Shown here piece after piece: positions 15,069-21,695 of a stretch of DNA of 22,540 bases. The translations under genes and the position numbers were made by a program. This DNA is from a bacterium (lineage in GTDB: Bacteria > Hydrothermota > UBA3073 > JACQXS01 > JAUWAR01), in contig JAUWAR010000003.1 of the NCBI GenBank assembly GCA_030601965.1, positions 1 to 22,540 on the forward strand, read 5' to 3'. Below the pieces are notes generated by a model. The model ran no database searches, was not told where the DNA came from, and saw nothing but the letters and a program-made list of their open reading frames with translations. How positions within the stretch are numbered: the first letter of the stretch is position 1; each line of letters starts with the position of its first letter.

Positions 15069-15515
15069 ATGCAAATGAAAAAGTATATTTGGATTATTGT
15101 TCTGGTTTTCTTCGTTATATTAGGAGGGATGTTTTGTGCTATTCTTGGTATAATAAAGAGCCTTCGTGTAGAAGTTGCCGTAAAAGTTCCAGAGAAGATA
15201 ACGATTGAACTTGCCCCGATTTTCGGGGAGATTAGAATACCCACTGTTGACGGCTCACTAAAACTAACACTGCCCACAAAATATGAAGCAAAAGTTAAGG
15301 CAGAGATACCTTCTAACTTTGGTATTAAGGGAAGTTTAAATATAGATTTCCCCAGAGATTTTGATATCAGTATTCAGGGATTGGACAAACTTCTTCTTCA
15401 GTGTCCTTATTGCAAAGACGGAAATATGATTCCTGTTATGATAAAGTTTTTGCCTCTTGGAAAGGCAAAAATCATATACAAATGCACAAAATGCGGAAAA
15501 GAACTGAATTTGTAA
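15069..15515 (+). CDS. Membrane-anchored protein with C-terminal zinc ribbon, unknown function
   Basis: 148 residues (a second ATG at 15075 is equally possible). Residues about 5-28 are a single transmembrane helix (YIWIIVLVFFVILGGMFCAILGII). The middle (about 35-115) is beta-rich with regular alternation (VAVKVPEKITIELAP, GSLKLTLPTKYEAKVKAEIP, GSLNIDFPRDFDISIQG). The end has two CxxC pairs, QCPYCKDG and KCTKCGKEL, about 28 residues apart, a probable zinc ribbon. I do not recognise the family. It sits between a recombinase and a pseudogene, so context does not indicate a role. LAPIFGE is encoded by a palindrome at 15214-15228. No ribosome binding site: a 7-nt array lies directly upstream. Confidence 0.75.
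   Translation: MQMKKYIWIIVLVFFVILGGMFCAILGIIKSLRVEVAVKVPEKITIELAPIFGEIRIPTVDGSLKLTLPTKYEAKVKAEIPSNFGIKGSLNIDFPRDFDISIQGLDKLLLQCPYCKDGNMIPVMIKFLPLGKAKIIYKCTKCGKELNL
15214..15228. repeat. Short palindrome inside the zinc-ribbon gene
   Basis: CCCCGA-TTT-TCGGGG, read in frame as part of LAPIFGE. Confidence 0.45.
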
Positions 15516-15522
15516 TCTTCAA

Positions 15523-15829
15523 TCACCAGGTGAATCTGCTCCTTGTTCTTGCATCATTCTCTTCATCATCTCCTGCATATCAACTGGACTTTTTATCTCT
15601 ACCTTATTAGGGTCAAATAGGTTATCTGAAAGTCCTTTGTTTATCTCGACCGACTTTACGACAACAGTGGACATCAACTTTTTACCTTCATATATCTCTG
15701 TCTTATAAGGTATTTCCCATCCACCCTTTAGACTTCTAAAGTCAGATCAGTAACTGTCTTCATCTCATACGAAATAACTATACTCTTAACTACTTTCTCG
15801 TACTTTGCATATCTTGCTAAGGAGATTTG
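15523..15829 (-). pseudogene. Decayed LolA-like / outer-membrane lipoprotein-sorting gene fragment
   Basis: On the minus strand two open frames join into one protein. 15829-15728 reads ARYAKYEKVVKSIVISYEMK and on to TVTDLTLEV before a TAA. One base out of phase, 15746-15523 reads LKGGWEIPYKTEIYEGKKL and on to KSVEINKGLSDNLFDP, ending MQEQGADSPGD. The pattern of a substrate-barrel strand, IPYKTEIYEG and GLSDNLFDP resembles the C-terminal end of LolA-type / lipoprotein-sorting proteins. The 5' part is missing (an in-frame TGA at 15830-15832, no start) and there is a single-base frameshift around 15728-15746. It is antisense to the beginning of the following frame. Confidence 0.6.
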
Positions 15830-16440
15830 TCAAGTATTTAAATTTTTTGTTTGACTTCTATTATTATTTTAGGTATCTATGTATTCAGGTGTTTAGAAAT
15901 TTATCTATCTTTCTTTGCAGGTCACTCATCACTGGTATTGGAAAAACCCTGAGGATAAAGATAAAAGGCACTTATACTAAAAAAGGTGTAATTTATGCAT
16001 TCTGGCATTCGCGGTTTTTTCCTCTCATATATGCTTATAGAGACAGAAATATTACTGTCCTGGTTTCAGAACATAGAGACGGAGAAAACCTTGCAAAAAT
16101 TATAGCCCCTTTTGGTTACCGAACAACAATTGCAGTATTGAAACTTTCAAAACCAAACAAAGATGATGTGTTTGCCATTGCCCCTGATGGTCCAAGAGGA
16201 CCAAGAGAAAAAGCAAAAGATGGAATAATCAAAATTGCTCAATGGACAGGATTTCCAATAGTGCCTGTAAAAATAAACATCTCAAGGAAAATTGCCTTTA
16301 AGAGCTGGGATAGATTTAACCTTCCTATCATAGGCTCAAGATGTGAAATCATTATCAAAGAACCCATAATCGTTGCCCCGCACTTATGCATAAGTGCGGG
16401 GGAGGAGGTGAAGAGAAAAATTGAAAAAAGCCTTTCCTAA
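15805..16440 (+). CDS. DUF374 lysophospholipid acyltransferase-like protein
   Basis: The open frame allows up to 211 residues. The start is uncertain: TTG 15805 is the first codon, but a promoter-like TTGACT-N17-TATCTA (15851-15879) favours a later start such as GTG 15889 (183 residues). The body matches DUF374 proteins, relatives of lipid A and phospholipid acyltransferases: VIYAFWHSRFFPLIYAYR with the H of the H-x4 region, VLVSEHRDGENLAKII, FGYRT, FAIAPDGPRGPREKAKDGIIKIAQWTGFPIVPV and FKSWDRFNLP. Such genes often accompany lipid A genes, so an envelope lipid role is likely. The glycine-rich RGSSxxGG segment usually found after FGYRT is missing here. A palindrome (16376-16401) is translated as APHLCISAGE near the C-terminus. 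Confidence 0.75.
   Translation: MHILLRRFVKYLNFLFDFYYYFRYLCIQVFRNLSIFLCRSLITGIGKTLRIKIKGTYTKKGVIYAFWHSRFFPLIYAYRDRNITVLVSEHRDGENLAKIIAPFGYRTTIAVLKLSKPNKDDVFAIAPDGPRGPREKAKDGIIKIAQWTGFPIVPVKINISRKIAFKSWDRFNLPIIGSRCEIIIKEPIIVAPHLCISAGEEVKRKIEKSLS
15851..15879 (+). promoter_or_regulatory. Candidate promoter for the acyltransferase gene
   Basis: TTGACT (15851-15856), 17-nt spacer, TATCTA (15874-15879). The -10 resembles those before mnmE and tRNA-Asn. Confidence 0.4.
16376..16401. repeat. Perfect 26-bp palindrome inside the acyltransferase gene
   Basis: Each 13-nt half reads CCCCGCACTTATG in its own direction. It is translated as APHLCISAG. It is GC-rich in an AT-rich gene. Confidence 0.85.
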
Positions 16441-16442
16441 TT

Positions 16443-16460
16443 ATCCGTCAGTTGACGGAT
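16443..16460. repeat. Palindrome after the acyltransferase stop
   Basis: ATCCGTCA-GT-TGACGGAT, three bases after the stop codon. It has no T-tract, so it is more likely another dispersed palindrome than a terminator; ATCCGT/ACGGAT ends recall the mutS palindrome. Confidence 0.6.
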
Positions 16461-16473
16461 TGATTTTTGATTT

Positions 16474-17244
16474 ATGAAAAAATTCGTCAAGATACTCCTA
16501 CCCCTTCTATTCCTTTCCATAATTGCCTTCTGGGTCTATCTTAAAATCATAACAACCCCAGAGAAGCTTGCCTGGGATACAATCGCCAGGCTTCTCTGTG
16601 ATGATGACCCTGAAATAAGGAGTGAGATAGCACTTGCTATAGGAAGATTAGAGGAAGTATCACCCCCAGATAAAAGAGGCATTCTATTGCTTAAGAAGGC
16701 TTTCTCTGACCCGGATGAGAAAGTGCGAAAATGCGCAGTCATTGCCTTTTCAAAGATTTATACTCCTGAATCTTTCTCTTTTCTACAAAAAGGTCTGAAT
16801 GACCCAGATTGGGGTGTCCGACTATGCAGTGCAATACCACTATTGGGTTTTGATAGCCAGAGTGCTTTTCATACTTTAAGACAGGCACTATCTGATAGCC
16901 AGTCTGCTTTGAGTGCTGCAGTTGCTTTAGGTAGGTTTGGTGACCCTGTGGCACTTAGAATATTACAGGATAAATTAGACGGCAGTGATATTATTGCAAA
17001 AATAAGTGCAGGGGAGGTTTTGAGTGCCACTGACGATGAGTTTCTCTCTGTTATTAAACAGGCAATAGAAAGTCCTGATGAACAAGCACGAGTTCACGCC
17101 ATAGAAACTGCTTCAACCAGAAAAAGTGCGTCTTTTATTCCTATTCTTCTGGAAATTGCAATGGAGGATAAAGACCCTGAGATACGACAAAAGGCAATAG
17201 AGACACTAATCAAACTCAAAACTCAAAACTCAAAACTCAAATAG
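16474..17244 (+). CDS. Membrane-anchored HEAT-repeat protein, N-terminal part
   Basis: 256 residues. An N-terminal signal anchor (KKFVKILLPLLFLSIIAFWVYLKII) is followed by about six HEAT/PBS-lyase-like repeats (DDDPEIRSEIALAIGRLEE; DPDEKVRKCAVIAFSKI; DPDWGVRLCSAIPLLG; SQSALSAAVALGRFGDPVALRILQ; SPDEQARVHAIETAS; DKDPEIRQKAIETLIKLK). These form a superhelical protein-binding surface; the partner is unknown. It ends abruptly within a repeat at a 7-nt array (17211-17241), and the next frame continues HEAT repeats. One extra 7-nt unit would fuse the two into a 394-residue protein. Confidence 0.8.
   Translation: MKKFVKILLPLLFLSIIAFWVYLKIITTPEKLAWDTIARLLCDDDPEIRSEIALAIGRLEEVSPPDKRGILLLKKAFSDPDEKVRKCAVIAFSKIYTPESFSFLQKGLNDPDWGVRLCSAIPLLGFDSQSAFHTLRQALSDSQSALSAAVALGRFGDPVALRILQDKLDGSDIIAKISAGEVLSATDDEFLSVIKQAIESPDEQARVHAIETASTRKSASFIPILLEIAMEDKDPEIRQKAIETLIKLKTQNSKLK
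17211..17241 (+). repeat. 7-nt array (CAAAACT) at the break in the HEAT gene
   Basis: CAAACT, then three CAAAACT units and CAAA. Frame 1 runs through it to TAG 17242-17244. Frame 3 is also open through the array and continues into the downstream HEAT frame. Confidence 0.88.
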
Positions 17245-17651
17245 TGCCATTTATTAAGCAAACATTCACAGATAAATCAGATATTGTCCGAGTTGGAGTA
17301 TGTAAGGCATTTGGTATGATTGGTGATACATCTGCGATACCCATTCTTGAACAGGCACTTCAGGACTCCAGTAATTTTGTGAGGATTGAGGCGGCAGAGT
17401 CACTTGTGAAATTAGGAGAAAAAACAGGTTCACCTGGTAGAGGCTTTTATGTATTAAACTCAGCTTTAAAAATAGGTGACAAGTGGGAAAGGAGATGTGC
17501 AGCAAAGGCACTGGCAAGGGTTGGAATTCCTGCCTCTATTAAAATACTCCGTATGTCACTCACAGAAAAGGATAAAAAGTGCAGGATTTATATAGCCGAA
17601 GCAATAATAAAAATATCAAAAAATATTGACATAAAAGGAGTTAATCCGTGA
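17244..17651 (+). CDS. HEAT-repeat protein, C-terminal part of the split gene
   Basis: 135 residues if started at GTG 17244, which overlaps the previous stop by one base (TAGTG). It opens directly with the second helix of a HEAT repeat (PFIKQTFTDKSDIVRVGVCKAFGMIGD) and has about three more (TSAIPILEQALQDSSNFVRIEAAESLVKLGE; WERRCAAKALARVGIPASIKILRMSL; KKCRIYIAEAIIKISKN). There is no signal or anchor of its own. The missing first helix is the last one of the preceding frame (KAIETLIKLK), so this is best seen as the second half of one gene rather than an independent protein. Confidence 0.7.
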   Translation: MPFIKQTFTDKSDIVRVGVCKAFGMIGDTSAIPILEQALQDSSNFVRIEAAESLVKLGEKTGSPGRGFYVLNSALKIGDKWERRCAAKALARVGIPASIKILRMSLTEKDKKCRIYIAEAIIKISKNIDIKGVNP

Positions 17652-17667
17652 GGATTTTAAGCAATCT

Positions 17668-18306
17668 ATGGTCATAACCTCTCAGAAAAAGCACGAGGAA
17701 ATATTGAAATATCTTTCCTCATCTAAAAAAATATTCATAGTTGGTTGTGGTGCTTGTGCCACAGTATGCAAGACAGGCGGAGAAGAAGAGGTATGGCAGA
17801 TGGAGGAATTCCTTTCAAAAAATAATAAAGAGATTACGGGTGATGTTGTGATTGACGAAGTTTGCCATTTACTTCTGACTCGTAGGGCATTTAGAGAGCA
17901 TAAAGAAGAAATAGAAAAGGCAGATACTGTTCTTGTTATGGCTTGTGGCACCGGTATTCAGGCAGTAGTAGCATCTACTTCCAAAAAGGTTTACCCAGTC
18001 CTTGATACGCTTTTTATCGGGGTCACAAAGCATATATACGAGTTCCAAGAATGGTGCAATACCTGTGGAGAATGTCTTTTATCTGAAACAAATGGAATAT
18101 GTCCAATAGCAAGATGTCCCAAGCATATGCTAAATGGTCCCTGTGGTGGAGTAGTAGATGGAAAATGTGAGATAGACCCCGAACTTGACTGTCCCTGGAT
18201 ATTAATATATAAAAGAAATAAAGAAAGTCTCAAGAAAATTCATCTTCCGAGAGATAATAGTAAAAGAGCCAGACCGGGGATACTGTCATTGCGAGGAGTC
18301 CGTTAG
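17668..18306 (+). CDS. metV: MetV-type methylenetetrahydrofolate reductase C-terminal domain protein
   Basis: 212 residues. Cysteine-rich MTHFR-C domain: VGCGACATVCKTGG near residue 26, DEVCHLLLTRRAF, VMACGTGIQAV, EWCNTCGECLLSETNGICP and ARCPKHMLNGPCGG near residue 155. In acetogens MetV binds MetF and supplies its zinc or iron-sulfur partner subunit for reducing methylene- to methyl-tetrahydrofolate. metF follows downstream, as expected. The last residues (ILSLRGVR) and the stop codon are encoded by a dispersed inverted repeat that begins at 18285, so the native C-terminus has been replaced or trimmed. The start at ATG 17668 is preceded by a distant GAGG. Confidence 0.87.
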   Translation: MVITSQKKHEEILKYLSSSKKIFIVGCGACATVCKTGGEEEVWQMEEFLSKNNKEITGDVVIDEVCHLLLTRRAFREHKEEIEKADTVLVMACGTGIQAVVASTSKKVYPVLDTLFIGVTKHIYEFQEWCNTCGECLLSETNGICPIARCPKHMLNGPCGGVVDGKCEIDPELDCPWILIYKRNKESLKKIHLPRDNSKRARPGILSLRGVR

Positions 18307-18366
18307 CTAACGGACAACAAAGCAATCCCTAAGATATAAGATTGCTTCGCTCACGCTCGCAATGAC
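18285..18366. repeat. Dispersed inverted-repeat element, copy 2
   Basis: Begins GTCATTGCGAGGAGTC and ends GCTCGCAATGAC, with internal CAAAGCAATC and GATTGCTTCG arms: the same family and size as 181-260. A second palindrome (18298-18315, core TTAGCTAA) is nested in it, and its TAG is the stop codon of metV. Confidence 0.85.
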
Positions 18367-18393
18367 AAAACCCTTACGGATTACAAAAGCCGT

Positions 18394-19260
18394 ATGAACA
18401 AATTAAAACAGGCACTTGAGAATCAGAAGTTTGTATTCACAACAGAGATTTATCCTCCAAAAGGAACAGATACTACCAAATTCCTGAGAATGGCTCAAAT
18501 AGTAAAGAGAAGTGTTACTGCAGTAAATGTAACTGATAACCAAAGGGCACTTGTAAAACTCTCCTCTATTGCAGGATGCCTCTTGCTCAGAAAACAGGGA
18601 ATAGAACCCGTTTATCAGATTACAACAAGAGATAGGAATCGTATTGCCATTCAATCAGAACTTATGGGTGCTTATGCACTTGGAATCCGTAATATCCTCG
18701 CTATTACTGGCGACCATACACTTCTTGGTGATTGCCCAGAGGCAAAACCTGTATATGACCTTGACTCCGTGCAACTCCTCTATCTTATCTCAAAACTGAA
18801 TTCGGGTTTTGATATTAACGAACACCCACTTCAGGGAAAGACCGATTTTTTTTATGGAGCTGTGGTAAATCCTGAGGCATCTGACCTGGAACCAGAACTT
18901 ATAAAATTTGAAAAGAAGATTAAATGTGGCGCACAGTTTTTTCAGACACAGATTATATGGGACATTGACAAATTTAAGAAATTTATGAAATATGCATCCA
19001 AATTCAATGTCAAAATCCTTGCAGGAATAATAATTATTTCTTCAAGTAAGGTAATAAATCTGATGAATAAAAAAGTCCCTGGCATAAAAATTCCTGATTC
19101 AATTATTCGTAGAATTGAGAAGTCTTCTGACCCTGTAAAAGAGGGAGTAAAAATCGCATCTGAACAAATAAAAGAACTTCAGGGAGTATGTGATGGTGCA
19201 CATATTATAACAGTCGGAAAAGAAGACCTTACTCCTCAGGTAATTGAGATGTCAAGATGA
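18394..19260 (+). CDS. metF: Methylenetetrahydrofolate reductase MetF
   Basis: 288 residues, close to the usual MetF length. This flavoprotein TIM barrel reduces 5,10-methylene-THF to 5-methyl-THF for methionine synthesis or the Wood-Ljungdahl methyl branch. The catalytic glutamate region is seen in FTTEIYPPKGTD (residues 15-26), followed by AVNVTDNQRA, YQITTRDRNR (about 72), NILAITGDH (about 100), and CGAQFFQTQIIWD (about 180). The adjacent metV makes the two-subunit acetogen-type enzyme likely. The stop overlaps the next start as ATGA (19257-19260), so metF and the ABC ATPase are translationally coupled. Confidence 0.93.
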   Translation: MNKLKQALENQKFVFTTEIYPPKGTDTTKFLRMAQIVKRSVTAVNVTDNQRALVKLSSIAGCLLLRKQGIEPVYQITTRDRNRIAIQSELMGAYALGIRNILAITGDHTLLGDCPEAKPVYDLDSVQLLYLISKLNSGFDINEHPLQGKTDFFYGAVVNPEASDLEPELIKFEKKIKCGAQFFQTQIIWDIDKFKKFMKYASKFNVKILAGIIIISSSKVINLMNKKVPGIKIPDSIIRRIEKSSDPVKEGVKIASEQIKELQGVCDGAHIITVGKEDLTPQVIEMSR

Positions 19261-20051
19261 CAGAAATGGAATTCTCAATTCTAATAAGAAATATTACTCT
19301 GGGTTACGATTCTTGTCCTGTTATTTCTGACCTCTCTCTTGAAATAGAACAGGGCGAGTTTCTTGGTATTATAGGACCAAATGGAAGTGGAAAAACAACT
19401 CTTCTCAGGGGTATGGCAGGTATATTAAACCCATTTAATGGAGAAATTATCGTCTATAATAAACAAGTTTCAACTTACAGGAGGAAAGAACTTGCACGGA
19501 TTATTGGGTTGGTTCCACAGAAGAGTTCCATTGCTTTTCCATTTACCTGTTTTGAAGTAGTTCTTATGGGTAGGTATCCTTATATATCTTTTACAGAGAA
19601 AAAAGAAGACTATGAAATTGCCACAGAAATGATGAGGATTACAGATACTGAAGATTTAAAACAAAGAGACATAAATGAGATTTCTGGTGGAGAATTACAA
19701 AGGGTAAGGATTGCAAGGGCACTTGCACAAACCCCACAAATCTTGCTCCTTGATGAACCTACTCTTTCTCTTGATATAAATCATGAGATAAAGATATTTG
19801 ACATCTTAAAAGAACTTAATGAGAAGGGCTTTACTATCATCGTAAGTTCACACAATCTTAATATTGCAGGTGCTTATTGTAAGAAAATTCTTCTTATCAA
19901 TAAAGGTAGTATTGTGAAAATTGGACCACCAGAGGAGATTCTAACAGCCGAACTCATAGAATCGGTTTATGACTCACCTGTTATTATAGAGAAAAATCCT
20001 GTTACAAACACCCCTCTTGTAATCCCAATGCCACAAAGAGCAAATGCCTAA
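19257..20051 (+). CDS. ABC transporter ATPase, cobalamin/iron-siderophore type
   Basis: 264 residues. Walker A GPNGSGKTT (about residue 40), Q-loop VPQKSS, signature ISGGELQRVRIARAL (about 140), Walker B ILLLDEPT and H-loop SSHNLNIA. The VVLMGRYPYI segment after the Q-loop is typical of the FecE/BtuD/FhuC group, which imports B12, heme or iron chelates across the inner membrane. No permease or binding protein is beside it, which is unusual for this group. Because it is coupled to metF, import of cobalamin for methyl transfer is a reasonable inference, but iron remains possible. It starts at ATG 19257. Confidence 0.88.
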   Translation: MTEMEFSILIRNITLGYDSCPVISDLSLEIEQGEFLGIIGPNGSGKTTLLRGMAGILNPFNGEIIVYNKQVSTYRRKELARIIGLVPQKSSIAFPFTCFEVVLMGRYPYISFTEKKEDYEIATEMMRITDTEDLKQRDINEISGGELQRVRIARALAQTPQILLLDEPTLSLDINHEIKIFDILKELNEKGFTIIVSSHNLNIAGAYCKKILLINKGSIVKIGPPEEILTAELIESVYDSPVIIEKNPVTNTPLVIPMPQRANA

Positions 20052-20086
20052 AAGTCCAAAATTCCTAAAGAAAAACCTACTAAATA

Positions 20087-20122
20087 TTTAGGTGTTTAGA
20101 CATTTAGGTGTTTAGGTATTTA
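20087..20122 (+). repeat. 8-nt array at the convergent gene junction
   Basis: TTTAGGTG, TTTAGACA, TTTAGGTG, TTTAGGTA, TTTA. With CCTAAAAGTCCAAAA just upstream it repeats the compound unit seen at 12831-12885. CTAAATATTTAG at its left edge is self-complementary. The array reaches the stop codon of mnmA. Confidence 0.8.
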
Positions 20123-21151
20123 TTTTATCCACCCACTTCCTATCACCATGTCATTATCATAAAACACGGCTAATTGACCGGGCGTGATTGCCCTTTCTGG
20201 GTTCTTGAATTTTACAACCACTGTTTTTCTATTTTCTGGGATTACCACAGCCTCCACAGGTTTATGATTATATCTTATTTGTACTTCTGCTTGTATTTTA
20301 TCGTCTGGCTCTGGAATAAACCAGTTTAGACCTTCTACAACTAAATGGTCACTATACAGGTCTTGTTCATCACCAACCCAAATTGTATTTGATTCCGCAT
20401 CTATTTTTGTTACATAAAACGGTTTATCTCGGGGTTTGTTAATTCGCTTTCTCTGTCCAATTGTATAGTTCACGATTCCATTATGATATCCTAAAACCCT
20501 GTCGTGTTTGTCAACAATGGGTCCCTCTTTAAGTGCATGTCTCCTGCCTATAAACTCCGCATAATCATCATCTGGAACAAAACAGACTTCTTGGCTTGCT
20601 ACTTTCTTTGCAACTTTTAATTGTAACCGTGATGCAAGTCTCCTTACTTTTGTTTTTGTATAATTGCCTAAAGGAAAAAGTATCTTACTCAGAGTCTCTT
20701 GCGGAATCATACCAAGAAAGTAGGATTGGTCTTTATCATTGTCTTTTCCTCTTTTCAGAATAAACCTTTTAGAATTATTTTCTATCTTTGCATAGTGCCC
20801 AGTGGCTAAGTACTCCGCCCCAAATTCTTTTACTCTTTGCAAGAGTATGTCAAATTTGATTTTTTTATTACATACAACACAGGGATTTGGTGTTCTACCA
20901 ATTGAATATTCGTTTGCAAAGTAGTTGACAACCTCCTTTTCAAAGTCTTTCTTTAAGTTAAGGGTATAGTGTGGAATTTTAAGGTGTGCTGCTATTCTCT
21001 TTGCATCGTAGATATCTTCAATTGAACAACACCCTGAGCCATTATCCCAAAGCTTCATAGTTACGCCGATAACTTCGTGTCCTTGCTTCTTTAGGATTGC
21101 AGCAGCGGTTGAAGAGTCTACACCACCACTCATTGCTACAGCTACTCTCAT
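20120..21151 (-). CDS. mnmA: tRNA-specific 2-thiouridylase MnmA
   Basis: 343 residues, the usual MnmA size. It adenylates C2 of uridine 34 in Lys, Glu and Gln tRNAs and replaces oxygen by sulfur. PP-loop AMSGGVDSS (residues 6-14), first catalytic cysteine in NPCVVCNKKIKFD (about 95), ATGHYAKI (about 118), DKDQSYFLGMIPQ (about 140), second catalytic cysteine in ASQEVCFVPDDDYAEFI (about 190), and a C-terminal beta barrel with NYTIGQRKRI. An IscU-type scaffold lies upstream on the same strand, consistent with sulfur supply, separated by a 121-base gap. Its partner modification enzyme MnmE is at 2421-3788. Confidence 0.97.
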   Translation of the reverse strand: MRVAVAMSGGVDSSTAAAILKKQGHEVIGVTMKLWDNGSGCCSIEDIYDAKRIAAHLKIPHYTLNLKKDFEKEVVNYFANEYSIGRTPNPCVVCNKKIKFDILLQRVKEFGAEYLATGHYAKIENNSKRFILKRGKDNDKDQSYFLGMIPQETLSKILFPLGNYTKTKVRRLASRLQLKVAKKVASQEVCFVPDDDYAEFIGRRHALKEGPIVDKHDRVLGYHNGIVNYTIGQRKRINKPRDKPFYVTKIDAESNTIWVGDEQDLYSDHLVVEGLNWFIPEPDDKIQAEVQIRYNHKPVEAVVIPENRKTVVVKFKNPERAITPGQLAVFYDNDMVIGSGWIK

Positions 21152-21272
21152 GATAAAATCAAAGATTAAAAATTAAATATCAAAAATACATATCAAATAG
21201 CAAAATTTTCTCTATATGATACCGGGACAGAATGTTCCACTTGCAGGATGTTCATTTTTGAATTTTGATTTG
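21152..21272. other. Gap between iscU-like gene and mnmA
   Basis: 121 bases, very AT-rich, with CAAAAAT/AATTAAA-like near-repeats on both flanks and a more complex centre (CGGGACAGAATGTTCCACTT, then GCAGGATGTTC) holding a direct repeat of ATGTTC. No clear promoter or riboswitch. Confidence 0.4.
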
Positions 21273-21668
21273 TCATTTTGATTTTTTATTTTTGACTTTT
21301 ACATTTCTTTTTAGATAGTCTTCAATAGCTGATTTTACTGCATCCTCTGCCAATACAGAGCAGTGAAGTTTCTCTTTTGGTAACCCTCCAAGAGCCTCTG
21401 TTATCCTCTTATTGGTTATCTTTAATATCTCACCTACTTTCTTTCCCTTTATCATTTCAGTGAGAATTGAAGATGAGGCAACTGCAGCCGCACAACCAAA
21501 TGTCTGAAACTTAACATCTGCAATTCTGTCGTTTTTTACTTTTATATAAAGTTCCATTATATCACCACAAACCGGAGAAGTTATTTTTCCCACTCCATCA
21601 GGGTTTTCTATTTTCCCAACATTCCTTGGGTGCATAAAATGCTCCATCACCTTTTCACTATATTGCAT
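21273..21668 (-). CDS. iscU: IscU/NifU-type Fe-S cluster scaffold protein
   Basis: 131 residues from ATG 21668; the open frame extends four codons further to a TTG, but the family begins at MQYSEKV. It assembles [2Fe-2S]/[4Fe-4S] clusters on three cysteines, seen in SPVCGDIMELYIKV (about 37), FGCAAAVASSSILTEM (about 62) and LHCSVLAEDAVKSAIEDY (about 105), each with the expected context. The NPDG-VG segment and the G-KK-EI-KI segment are also standard. The last residues (KVKNKKSK) come from AT-rich repeat-like sequence. No cysteine desulfurase gene is in the window. The AIR synthase-like gene ends 27 bases upstream of this start, so the two are probably co-transcribed. Confidence 0.92.
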   Translation of the reverse strand: MQYSEKVMEHFMHPRNVGKIENPDGVGKITSPVCGDIMELYIKVKNDRIADVKFQTFGCAAAVASSSILTEMIKGKKVGEILKITNKRITEALGGLPKEKLHCSVLAEDAVKSAIEDYLKRNVKVKNKKSK

Positions 21669-21695
21669 AATGATTATCAAGACTAAAGCCTTGAG

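Noticed and set aside
16443..16460. Terminator after the acyltransferase gene
   Set aside because: The hairpin has no U-rich tail and resembles the other dispersed palindromes.
21152..21272. Riboswitch or T-box before mnmA
   Set aside because: No conserved core or terminator structure is recognisable; the gap is mostly AT-rich near-repeats.
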